Source of the DNA: Bordetella sp.
Lineage (GTDB): Bacteria > Pseudomonadota > Gammaproteobacteria > Burkholderiales > Burkholderiaceae_B
Reading direction: 5' to 3'
Length of the DNA: 5,313 nt
Assembly: GCA_027450125.1 (NCBI GenBank)
Contig: DAIDKG010000047.1
Coordinates: 1-5,313, forward strand
The notes beneath the pieces are model-generated. The model was not told the DNA's origin. It ran no database searches and worked only from the letters and a program-made list of their open reading frames with translations. The position numbers were made by a program, and so were the translations under genes. Shown in pieces: positions 1-5,313 of the stretch (within the stretch, counting starts at the first letter, position 1; every line of letters starts with the position of its first letter).

Positions 1-1032
1 CCCAACCAGATGCGCTGGAATCCGCTGCCCGTGCCCGAGGCGCCCACCGATTTCATCGAAGGCATGCGCACCTGGGGCGGCAACGGCGGCCCCGACGAGC
101 AAGGCGGCGTGGGTATCAGCCTGTACGCGGCCAACCGCTCCATGCAGAACCGCTTTTTCTACGACGCCGACGGCGAACTGCTCATCGTTCCCCAACAAGG
201 CAGGCTGCGCCTGGCAACCGAACTGGGCCGCCTGGACATCGAGCCGCAGGAAATCGCCGTGATTCCGCGCGGCATACGCTTTCGCGTCGAGCTGCCCGAA
301 GGCCAGGCCCGCGGCTACGTGCTGGAAAATTTCGGCGCTCCGCTGCGCCTGCCGGAGCTGGGCCCCATCGGCTCGAACTGCCTGGCCAACGCGCGCGACT
401 TCCTCACCCCGCAGGCGTGGTACGAGGACGTCGAGGGCGACTTCGAACTGATCGCCAAATTCACCGGCGGATTCTGGCGCGCGGCGATCGGCCACTCCCC
501 GCTGGACGTGGTGGCCTGGCACGGCACGCACGCGCCCTACAAATACGACCTGCGCCGCTTCAATGTGATCGGATCGATCAGCTACGACCACCCGGATCCT
601 TCGATCTTCACGGTGCTCACCTCGCCGTCGGACACGCCCGGCACGGCCAATATGGACTTTGCCATCTTCCCGCCGCGCATCCTGGCGATGGAACACACCT
701 TCCGCCCGCCGTGGTTCCACCGCAACGTGGCCAGCGAGTTCATGGGCCTGATCACCGGCGTGTACGACGCCAAGGCCGAAGGCTTCGTGCCCGGCGGCGC
801 GAGCCTGCACAACTGCATGAGCGGCCACGGTCCCGATGCCGACACCTTCGAGAAGGCCTCGCGCGCCGATACCGGCCAATCGCACTACATCCGCGACACC
901 ATGGCCTTCATGTTCGAGACGCGCCGCGTGATCCGCCCGACCGCGCAGGCGCTGAATTCGCCGCAATTGCAGGCCGATTACTATGAATGCTGGCAAGGCC
1001 TGGCCCGGCATTTCGATCCGTCCAAGGCTTGA
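1..1032 (+). CDS. hmgA: Homogentisate 1,2-dioxygenase, 3' part (5' end outside window)
   Basis: This Fe(II) enzyme opens the ring of homogentisate with O2 to give maleylacetoacetate, in cytosolic tyrosine/phenylalanine catabolism. The frame is open from base 1, and its first residues [12 protein letters not shown] match an internal block of the family (human PNQLRWKPFEIP). The ATG at 10 is therefore not the start; about 95-100 N-terminal residues of a protein of roughly 440 lie upstream. The iron-ligand set is complete. FRPPWFHRN gives His (codon 718-720, human His335), SEF gives Glu (736-738, human Glu341), and SGHGPD gives His (826-828, human His371). The catalytic His of [10 protein letters not shown] (human His292) is also present, as are the conserved [12 protein letters not shown] and GPIGSN blocks. 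It ends in TGA, 26 bp before fahA with no terminator between, so the two are probably co-transcribed. Human residue numbers are from memory. Confidence 0.97.
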   Translation, partial: PNQMRWNPLPVPEAPTDFIEGMRTWGGNGGPDEQGGVGISLYAANRSMQNRFFYDADGELLIVPQQGRLRLATELGRLDIEPQEIAVIPRGIRFRVELPEGQARGYVLENFGAPLRLPELGPIGSNCLANARDFLTPQAWYEDVEGDFELIAKFTGGFWRAAIGHSPLDVVAWHGTHAPYKYDLRRFNVIGSISYDHPDPSIFTVLTSPSDTPGTANMDFAIFPPRILAMEHTFRPPWFHRNVASEFMGLITGVYDAKAEGFVPGGASLHNCMSGHGPDADTFEKASRADTGQSHYIRDTMAFMFETRRVIRPTAQALNSPQLQADYYECWQGLARHFDPSKA

Positions 1033-1058
1033 GCGCACCGCAGAATAGAGACACCCCC

Positions 1059-2372
1059 ATGACCCTGATCAATGAAACCCACGACCCCGCGCTGCAAAGC
1101 TGGGTCGCCAGTGCCAACCAGGCCGGCACCGACTTTCCCATCCAGAACCTGCCCTACGCCGTGTTCCGCCGCGCGGGCACGGACCAGCCCTGGCGCCCCG
1201 GCGTGGCCATCGGCGCGCACATCGTGGACCTGGCCGCGCTGGCCGCCCTCGCGCCTTTCGATGGCCTGGCCGCCCAGGCGCTGGCCGCCTGCACGGGCGA
1301 CGCGCTCAACCCGCTGATGGCCCTGGGCCAGGCCCACTGGCGCGCATTGCGCCTGGCGCTGTCGCGCGCGCTGCGCGCGGGTTCGCCGCTGCAGGGCAGG
1401 ATCGAGCCCCTGCTGGTGGCGCAGGCCGACGCGCAATACGCCATGCCGGCGCGCGTGGGCGACTACACCGACTTCTACATCTCGGTGCATCATGCCACCA
1501 CGATAGGCAAGCAGTTCCGCCCCGACAACCCACTGCTGCCCAACTACAAGTGGGTGCCCATCGGCTATCACGGCCGGGCCTCCAGCCTGGGCGTGAACCA
1601 GCCCTTTGCGCGCCCCGTGGGCCAGCAGCGGCCGGCCGACGAAGGCGGCACGCCGCAATTCGGCCCCTGCAAGCGCCTGGACTACGAGCTGGAGCTGGGC
1701 ATCTACGTGGGCACCGGCAACGCGCAAGGCGAGCGCATCGGCATCGAGCAGGCCGAGGAGCATGTCTTCGGCCTGAGTCTTTTCAACGACTGGTCCGCTC
1801 GCGACATACAGGCCTGGGAATACCAGCCCCTGGGCCCGTTCCTGTCCAAGAGCTTCGCCTCCACGCTCTCGCCCTGGATCGTCACCCTGGAAGCGCTGGC
1901 GCCCTTCCGCGAAAAATTCGCGCATCCGGCGTCCGACCCGCAGCCCCTGCCCTACCTGAGCTCGGCCGCCAACAGCGCGCAAGGCGCCTTCAACGTGCAG
2001 ATGCAGGTGCTGCTCACCACCGAGCAATCGCGCGCTGCCCGGGCCGCGCCAGCCAGGCTGTCGTCGAGCAACTTTCGCGACGCCTACTGGACGGTGGCGC
2101 AACTGGTGGCGCACCACACCGTCAACGGCTGCAATCTGCAGCCCGGCGACCTCATGGGCTCGGGCACGCTGTCGGGCCCCTCGCCCTCGGAAGCGGCCTC
2201 CCTGCTGGAGCTCACCGAGGGCGGCAAGAAGCCCCTGGAGCTGCCGTGGGGCGAGCAACGCACCTTTCTGCAGGACGGCGATCAGGTCATCTTTCGCGCC
2301 GAGTGCGCCAGGTCCGGCTATGCCCGCATCGGCTTTGGCGAATGCGTGGGCACGGTGGCGCCCGCCCGCTAG
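1059..2372 (+). CDS. fahA: Fumarylacetoacetase (fumarylacetoacetate hydrolase)
   Basis: This enzyme hydrolyses fumarylacetoacetate to fumarate and acetoacetate, the last step of the homogentisate pathway. The product has 437 residues, against about 420-440 in the family. A small N-terminal domain (about 1-125, with DFPIQNLPYAVF near 26-36) precedes the catalytic FAH fold. Mouse FAH residues map cleanly. Metal ligands are Asp138 (DYTDFY), Glu210 and Glu212 (YELEL) and Asp244 (NDWSARDIQ). The catalytic His is His145 (VHHAT), with Arg248, Gln251, Lys264 (FLSKSF), Thr370 (GSGTLSGP) and Glu384. ATG 1059 is chosen because the family homology begins just after it and a weak AGAGA lies 7 nt upstream. 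The frame is open back to an ATG at 987 inside hmgA, but that extension does not resemble the family. The alternative symbol hmgB is also used. No key residue is missing. Confidence 0.97.
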   Translation: MTLINETHDPALQSWVASANQAGTDFPIQNLPYAVFRRAGTDQPWRPGVAIGAHIVDLAALAALAPFDGLAAQALAACTGDALNPLMALGQAHWRALRLALSRALRAGSPLQGRIEPLLVAQADAQYAMPARVGDYTDFYISVHHATTIGKQFRPDNPLLPNYKWVPIGYHGRASSLGVNQPFARPVGQQRPADEGGTPQFGPCKRLDYELELGIYVGTGNAQGERIGIEQAEEHVFGLSLFNDWSARDIQAWEYQPLGPFLSKSFASTLSPWIVTLEALAPFREKFAHPASDPQPLPYLSSAANSAQGAFNVQMQVLLTTEQSRAARAAPARLSSSNFRDAYWTVAQLVAHHTVNGCNLQPGDLMGSGTLSGPSPSEAASLLELTEGGKKPLELPWGEQRTFLQDGDQVIFRAECARSGYARIGFGECVGTVAPAR

Positions 2373-2403
2373 GGCCTGTTGACGCGTACGCAGCGCCCGA
2401 CCG

Positions 2404-2431
2404 ACACCCTGCCCAGCGCAGGGTGTTTTTT
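2404..2431 (+). terminator. Intrinsic terminator after fahA
   Basis: A perfect 9-bp stem, ACACCCTGC (2404-2412) with GCAGGGTGT (2418-2426), encloses the 5-nt loop CCAGC. It is followed directly by a T run to 2431. It lies 31 bp after the fahA stop and fits a Rho-independent terminator of the hmgA-fahA transcript, which would insulate the transporter operon downstream. Confidence 0.9.
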
Positions 2432-2504
2432 CGCGCCGGCATGAAACGGCCGGCCGGCCCGCGCGCATTTAACGCACGAGTCAGTTTCCTGCGCCACCAC
2501 TGTA

Positions 2505-2517
2505 TGCAAATTGCGCA
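2505..2517 (+). promoter_or_regulatory. Candidate LysR-type box (T-N11-A)
   Basis: TGCAAATTGCGCA is an imperfect dyad with TGC/GCA ends and a T-N11-A frame, the general shape of LysR-family sites. It contains GCAA-A-TTGC and, continuing to A2518, the overlapping palindrome TTGCGCAA (2511-2518). It lies about 175 bp upstream of hisJ. The motif is short and no regulator gene is in the window, so the assignment is tentative. Confidence 0.25.
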
Positions 2518-2584
2518 AAGACTGGCTGCCACCTGACAGCCTCCTGCGGCCTATGGGAAAACGCGGATTGCCCGGCCTCACATG

Positions 2585-2608
2585 GGCGAGTGAAATCACG
2601 CCTACAAT
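2585..2608 (+). promoter_or_regulatory. Candidate -10 box with an abutting operator-like dyad
   Basis: TACAAT (2603-2608) matches 5 of 6 bases of the sigma-70 -10 consensus. No good -35 stands 16-18 bp upstream; the nearest TTGCCC (2568-2573) is 29 bp away. In its place is the dyad GGC-GA-GTGA-AA-TCAC-GCC (2585-2602), whose core GTGA/TCAC arms end 3 bp before the -10 box. A start near 2614-2616 would give a leader of about 70 nt for hisJ. A weak -35 suggests dependence on an activator, while the dyad position would suit a repressor; the sequence does not decide between them. Confidence 0.4.
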
Positions 2609-2614
2609 TTCGCC

Positions 2615-2635
2615 TGCCGCCGCATGCGGCCGGCA
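2615..2635 (+). repeat. GC-rich inverted repeat (leader hairpin or operator)
   Basis: TGCCG (2615-2619) pairs with CGGCA (2631-2635) around the palindrome CCGCATGCGG (2620-2629). One C (2630) is bulged. As RNA this gives an 8-bp stem with a CATG loop. If transcription starts from the TACAAT box, the hairpin would form at the extreme 5' end of the hisJ message, where such structures can slow decay. As DNA it could be a protein-binding dyad. Confidence 0.45.
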
Positions 2636-2637
2636 AA

Positions 2638-2667
2638 TTGTCATCAAAGCGCTTTCGTACCGAAAAT
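2638..2667 (+). promoter_or_regulatory. Alternative sigma-70-like promoter of hisJ with a palindromic spacer
   Basis: TTGTCA (2638-2643, 5 of 6 with TTGACA) and GAAAAT (2662-2667, 4 of 6 with TATAAT) are 18 bp apart. The spacer contains the perfect 10-bp palindrome AAAGCGCTTT (2646-2655), a possible operator. A start near 2674 would leave only about 11 nt before the hisJ ATG, barely including its ribosome-binding site AGGA (2676-2679). This makes it less comfortable than the TACAAT alternative. Confidence 0.3.
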
Positions 2668-2684
2668 CAATATTCAGGAACATC

Positions 2685-3458
2685 ATGAAAAAAATCGTAC
2701 TCGGCATCATGCTTGCACTGGCCGCCGCCGGCGCCCACGCGAAGGACTGGTCGACGATCCGTTTCGGCGTCGACGCAAGCTACCCTCCGTTCGAGTCGAA
2801 AAATGCCAGCGGCAAACTGGTTGGCTTCGACATCGACCTGGGCAATGAAATCTGCCGCCGCCTGCACGCCAAGTGCGTATGGATCGAGAACGACTTCGAC
2901 GGCATGATCCCGGCACTCAAGGCGCGCAAGTTCGACGGCGTGCTGTCCTCGATGTCCATGACGCCCAAGCGCGAAGAGCAGATCGCCTTCTCGTCCAAGC
3001 TGTTCAACACCCCGACGCGCCTGGTCGACAGGAAGGGCGAGAACCTCAAGCCGACCGCCGAATCGCTCAAGGGCAAGTCGGTCGGCGTCGAGCAGGGCAC
3101 GATCCAGGAAACCTACGCCAAGACCTACTGGGCGCCCAAGGGCGTGAACGTGGTGTCCTACGAAAACCAGGACCTGGTGTACACGGACCTGATCTCCGGC
3201 CGCCTGGACGCGGCGCTGCAGGACGCGGTGCAGGCCGATATCGGCTTCCTGAACACGCCGCGCGGCAAGGGCTTCGAGTTCGCCGGCGGCAATATCAACG
3301 ACCCCAAGACGCTGGGTAACGGTGCGGGCATCGGCCTGCGCAAGCAGGACACCGACCTGAAGGCCAAGCTCGACGGCGCCATCGCCGCGATGATCAAGGA
3401 CGGCACGTACAAGAAGATCGAGAAGAAGTACTTCACGTTCGACGTCTACGGCGGTTAA
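2685..3458 (+). CDS. hisJ: Periplasmic basic amino-acid (His/Lys/Arg/Orn) binding protein, HisJ/ArgT type
   Basis: This is the extracytoplasmic substrate receptor of the ABC importer encoded by the next three genes (SBP_bac_3 family). The precursor has 257 residues. A signal peptide (KK, hydrophobic core 4-15, AHA) is probably cleaved after Ala19, leaving 238 residues, the same length as mature HisJ. ATG 2685 has AGGA 5 nt upstream and starts exactly at the signal peptide; the frame is open upstream but has no family match. Using HisJ mature numbers (precursor minus 19), Asp11, Tyr14, Ser69, Ser70, Ser72, Arg77, Gly119, Gln122 and Asp161 are conserved. So is the Cys38-Cys45 pair (Cys57 and Cys64 in the precursor). 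Phe52 is as in LAO protein rather than Leu as in HisJ. Positions 117 (Glu) and 121 (Ile) differ from Leu and Thr. The family is secure; the exact ligand among histidine, arginine, lysine and ornithine is not. Confidence 0.92.
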   Translation: MKKIVLGIMLALAAAGAHAKDWSTIRFGVDASYPPFESKNASGKLVGFDIDLGNEICRRLHAKCVWIENDFDGMIPALKARKFDGVLSSMSMTPKREEQIAFSSKLFNTPTRLVDRKGENLKPTAESLKGKSVGVEQGTIQETYAKTYWAPKGVNVVSYENQDLVYTDLISGRLDAALQDAVQADIGFLNTPRGKGFEFAGGNINDPKTLGNGAGIGLRKQDTDLKAKLDGAIAAMIKDGTYKKIEKKYFTFDVYGG

Positions 3459-3465
3459 GCGCTGC

Positions 3466-3499
3466 ACGAGGCGCCGCGCGGCAACGCGCGGCGCCTCGT
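3466..3499 (+). other. Strong intercistronic hairpin between hisJ and hisQ
   Basis: A perfect 15-bp, GC-rich stem (3466-3480 with 3485-3499) is capped by a GCAA tetraloop of the GNRA class. It begins 7 nt after the hisJ stop and ends 20 nt before the hisQ start. No T run follows directly, so it is not a standard intrinsic terminator. By analogy with intercistronic repeats in other binding-protein operons, it probably blocks 3' exonucleases and partly attenuates read-through, keeping hisJ message above that of the permeases. Confidence 0.85.
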
Positions 3500-3519
3500 T
3501 ACGTTTCAGGAATTCGCGC

Positions 3520-4206
3520 ATGTTTTTTCAAGGCTACGGCCCGCTCCTCTGGGCCGGCACGCTGATGACGGCCAAGCTCGCCGTGTTGTCCCTGGCTGCG
3601 GCGGTCGCGCTCGGCCTGGCCGGAGCCACGGCCAAGCTGTCGAGCAACAGGCTGGTGGCGGCAATCGGCACGTTCTATACGACCCTGATCCGCGCAGTAC
3701 CCGATCTGGTGCTGATGCTGCTGCTGTTCTACGGCATGCAGATCCTGCTGAACGACCTGACCGACGCGCTGGGATGGGACCAGATCGACATCGATCCGTT
3801 CTGGGCGGGGGTCATCACGCTCGGATTCATCTACGGCGCGTACTTCGCCGAGACCTTCCGCGGCGCGTTCCTGGCGGTGCCGCGCGGCCAGATCGAGGCA
3901 GGCCAGGCCTTCGGCATGAGCCGCGCCCGCGTGTTTCGCCGGATCCTGTTCCCGCAGATGATGCGCTTCGCGCTGCCGGGCATAGGCAACAACTGGCAGG
4001 TGCTCGTCAAGGCAACCGCGCTCGTGTCCATCGTCGGCCTTTCCGATCTGGTCAAGGCAGCACAGGACGCCGGCAAGAGCACGCTCAACTTCTTTTTCTT
4101 CATGCTCGTCGCGGGCGCGATCTATCTCGCGATCACGACCATCTCCAATCTCGTGCTCATCTATCTAGAAAAGCGCTATTCGGTAGGCGTCAGGCTCGCA
4201 TCGTGA
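3520..4206 (+). CDS. hisQ: Histidine/basic amino-acid ABC transporter permease HisQ
   Basis: This inner-membrane subunit forms the translocation channel with HisM. Its 228 residues equal the length of enteric HisQ. Shared stretches include TTLIRAVPDLVLMLLLFYG (53-71), QIDIDP (88-93), ITLGFIYGAYFAETFRGAF (99-117) and ALPGIGNNWQ (151-160). Hydrophobic segments at about 9-36, 46-77, 93-112, 150-175 and 190-216 fit the five-helix topology. The EAA loop that docks on the ATPase is EAGQAFGMSRARVFRRILFP (126-145), with the usual Gly132 and terminal Pro. ATG 3520 has AGGAA with a 7-nt spacer. The gene follows the intercistronic hairpin, and its TGA overlaps the hisM start, implying translational coupling. 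Confidence 0.93.
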   Translation: MFFQGYGPLLWAGTLMTAKLAVLSLAAAVALGLAGATAKLSSNRLVAAIGTFYTTLIRAVPDLVLMLLLFYGMQILLNDLTDALGWDQIDIDPFWAGVITLGFIYGAYFAETFRGAFLAVPRGQIEAGQAFGMSRARVFRRILFPQMMRFALPGIGNNWQVLVKATALVSIVGLSDLVKAAQDAGKSTLNFFFFMLVAGAIYLAITTISNLVLIYLEKRYSVGVRLAS

Positions 4207-4916
4207 TCCAGTTGATCGGCCAGTACTGGCAAAACTATCTTTATACCGACGGATACCGGCTGAGCGGCCTGGTCATCACCCTGTGGCTGCTGGTCGTATC
4301 GGTCGGGCTCGGTTTTCTTTTCGCGGTGCCGCTGGCGATCGCGCGCGCCTCCAGGAACCGCTTCATCTCCGGCCCGGTGTGGCTCTACACCTACGTGTTC
4401 CGCGGCACGCCGCTCTACGTGCAGCTGCTGCTCTGCTACACGGGAATCTACAGCCTGCACTACGTGCACGATCACGCCTGGCTTAACACCTTCTTTCGCG
4501 ACGCGATGAACTGCACGCTACTCGCGTTCACGCTCAACGAGTGCGCGTACGCGACCGAGATCTTCGCCGGCGCGATCAAGACCATGCCCGCGGGCGAGAT
4601 CGAGGCGGGGCTCGCCTACGGCATGTCGCGGTTCACGCTCTACCGGCGCGTGATACTGCCGTCGGCGCTGCGGCGCGCGCTGCCCAGCTACAGCAACGAG
4701 GTGATCCTGATGCTGCACGCCACGACGCTCGCGTTCACCGCCACCGTGCCCGACATCCTGAAGGTCACGCGCGACGTGAACGCCGCGACCTACATGTCGT
4801 TCCAGGCATATGGGATCGCCGCGCTGCTCTACGCGGTGATCGTGTTCGCGCTGATCTGGGCGTTCCGGCGCCTGGAAACGCGCTGGCTTGCGTTCCTCAA
4901 GCCGCAGGGCCATTGA
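4203..4916 (+). CDS. hisM: Histidine/basic amino-acid ABC transporter permease HisM (GTG start)
   Basis: This is the second channel-forming permease, partner of HisQ; HisQ, HisM and two HisP subunits form the known complex. It has 237 residues, close to enteric HisM. Matching blocks include ITLWLL (25-30), VFRGTPLYVQLL (65-76), TLNECAYATEIFAGAI (110-125) and a long stretch at 162-185 ending in TATVPD. The EAA loop EAGLAYG...VILPSALR lies at 134-157. The start is GTG 4203, inside a GTGA overlap with the hisQ stop. AGG at 4192-4194 gives an 8-nt spacer, and the protein from this point aligns with HisM from its first residue. The frame is open further upstream within hisQ, but that part has no membrane-protein character. 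Five hydrophobic segments are visible. The extra Cys78 and Cys104 have no obvious role. Confidence 0.92.
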   Translation: MIQLIGQYWQNYLYTDGYRLSGLVITLWLLVVSVGLGFLFAVPLAIARASRNRFISGPVWLYTYVFRGTPLYVQLLLCYTGIYSLHYVHDHAWLNTFFRDAMNCTLLAFTLNECAYATEIFAGAIKTMPAGEIEAGLAYGMSRFTLYRRVILPSALRRALPSYSNEVILMLHATTLAFTATVPDILKVTRDVNAATYMSFQAYGIAALLYAVIVFALIWAFRRLETRWLAFLKPQGH

Positions 4917-4968
4917 TTCATCGGCATAGCCGGACGGCAAGCCAGACCGTCGGACAACGGAACAATAT

Positions 4969-5313
4969 ATGTACAAGCTCATTGTGGACGACCTGCACAA
5001 GAAATACGGCGACAACGAGGTGCTCAAGGGCGTCTCGCTGCACGCGAAGGCAGGCGACGTCATAAGCATCATCGGCTCGAGCGGTTCGGGCAAGAGCACC
5101 TTCCTGCGCTGCATCAACTTTCTCGAACAGCCTTGCTCGGGCACCGTCACGCTCGGCGGCGAGTCGATACGCATCGAGCGCGACCGGAAAGGCGCGCCGC
5201 GCATCGGCGACCCCAAGCAGCTGCAGCGCCTGCGCGTAAAGCTCGCGATGGTTTTCCAGCACTTCAACCTGTGGGCGCACATGACGGCGCTCGAGAACGT
5301 GATCGAGGCGCCG
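4969..5313 (+). CDS. hisP: Histidine/basic amino-acid ABC transporter ATPase HisP, 5' part (cut by window end)
   Basis: This cytoplasmic ATPase energises the HisQM channel. The first 115 residues are present, of about 255-260 in the family. Visible elements are the A-loop Tyr13 (HKKYG), Walker A GSSGSGKST (36-44), the LRCINFLE segment (46-53) and the Q-loop Gln97 in MVFQHFNLW (94-102), then LENVIEAP at the edge. GDVISIIGSSGSGKSTFLRC and VFQHFNLW are nearly identical to enteric HisP as recalled. The signature, Walker B and H-loop lie beyond the window. ATG 4969 follows a weak GGA with a 7-nt spacer. It is 52 bp after hisM, and the gap holds only a weak 5-bp dyad, GACGG (4933-4937) with CCGTC (4947-4951). 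It clearly belongs to the hisJQM operon. Confidence 0.93.
   Translation, partial: MYKLIVDDLHKKYGDNEVLKGVSLHAKAGDVISIIGSSGSGKSTFLRCINFLEQPCSGTVTLGGESIRIERDRKGAPRIGDPKQLQRLRVKLAMVFQHFNLWAHMTALENVIEAP

Larger units (their letters stand above)
2432..2684 (+). promoter_or_regulatory. Control region between fahA terminator and hisJ
   Basis: This gene-free stretch of about 250 bp is probably the promoter region of the hisJQMP operon. It holds several short dyads and two candidate promoters, listed separately. Open frames crossing it on either strand have no recognisable protein and run through the terminator or through hisJ. I found no tRNA, repeat array or mobile-element end in it. Confidence 0.7.

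Noticed and set aside
987..1058. An upstream in-frame ATG for fahA inside hmgA
   Set aside because: The 24 added residues have no family match and would overlap the end of hmgA. ATG 1059 gives a normal N-terminus.
981..2468. A 495-codon open frame on the minus strand opposite fahA
   Set aside because: It is antisense to a gene with complete catalytic residues. The translation is low-complexity, rich in Arg, Gly, Ala and Gln, as expected from GC-rich shadow frames, and it runs through the terminator.
1550..2536. A 328-codon + strand frame overlapping fahA
   Set aside because: It is a shifted frame of fahA with Arg/Ala/Gly-rich content and no recognisable domain, and it crosses the terminator hairpin.
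2553..2574. A possible sigma-54 promoter (GGG ... TTGC)
   Set aside because: The GG and GC elements are 12-13 bp apart instead of the required 10, and the flanking consensus is poor.
2511..2684. A 58-residue N-terminal extension of hisJ
   Set aside because: The signal peptide begins exactly at ATG 2685, which has its own ribosome-binding site. The upstream part includes the promoter-like sequences.
2369..2710. A 113-codon minus-strand frame spanning the intergenic region
   Set aside because: It covers the fahA terminator, the promoter dyads and the hisJ start, has no recognisable motif, and is best explained as chance.
2667..3521. A 284-codon minus-strand frame opposite hisJ
   Set aside because: It is antisense to a clearly functional binding protein and is a compositional shadow rich in Val, Leu, Arg and Ala.
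3774..4202. An upstream extension of the hisM frame within hisQ
   Set aside because: It is an out-of-frame reading of hisQ, Arg-rich and without membrane segments. HisM homology starts at GTG 4203.

Overview
The window looks like chromosomal DNA of a GC-rich betaproteobacterium. The proteins and gene order resemble the Alcaligenaceae/Burkholderiales (Bordetella- or Achromobacter-like), but this is inferred from sequence character and recalled family sequences, not from a search. All supported genes are on the + strand and fall into two unrelated units.

Left unit (1-2431): the last part of homogentisate 1,2-dioxygenase (hmgA, cut by the window start) is followed after 26 bp by a complete fumarylacetoacetase (fahA). 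These are the ring-opening and final hydrolysis steps of tyrosine/phenylalanine breakdown through homogentisate, ending in fumarate and acetoacetate. The isomerase that acts between them is not in the window. The unit is closed by a clean intrinsic terminator at 2404-2431.

Middle (2432-2684): about 250 bp hold no convincing gene but several short dyads and two possible promoters. This is the likely control region of the downstream transporter operon.

Right unit (2685-5313): an amino-acid ABC uptake operon in the order hisJ-hisQ-hisM-hisP. It encodes a periplasmic binding protein, two inner-membrane permeases and an ATPase cut by the window end. The proteins closely match the enteric histidine / lysine-arginine-ornithine transporter. 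The binding protein aligns without gaps to mature HisJ as I recall it, and its pocket substitutions hint at a preference for basic amino acids. A perfect 15-bp hairpin with a GCAA loop separates hisJ from hisQ and probably sets the excess of binding protein over membrane components. hisQ and hisM are coupled by a GTGA stop/start overlap.

I see no mobile element, tRNA, rRNA or CRISPR array, and no undescribed system. The points most worth a second look are the hairpin after hisJ, the dyads in front of hisJ, and the altered binding pocket of the HisJ-like protein.
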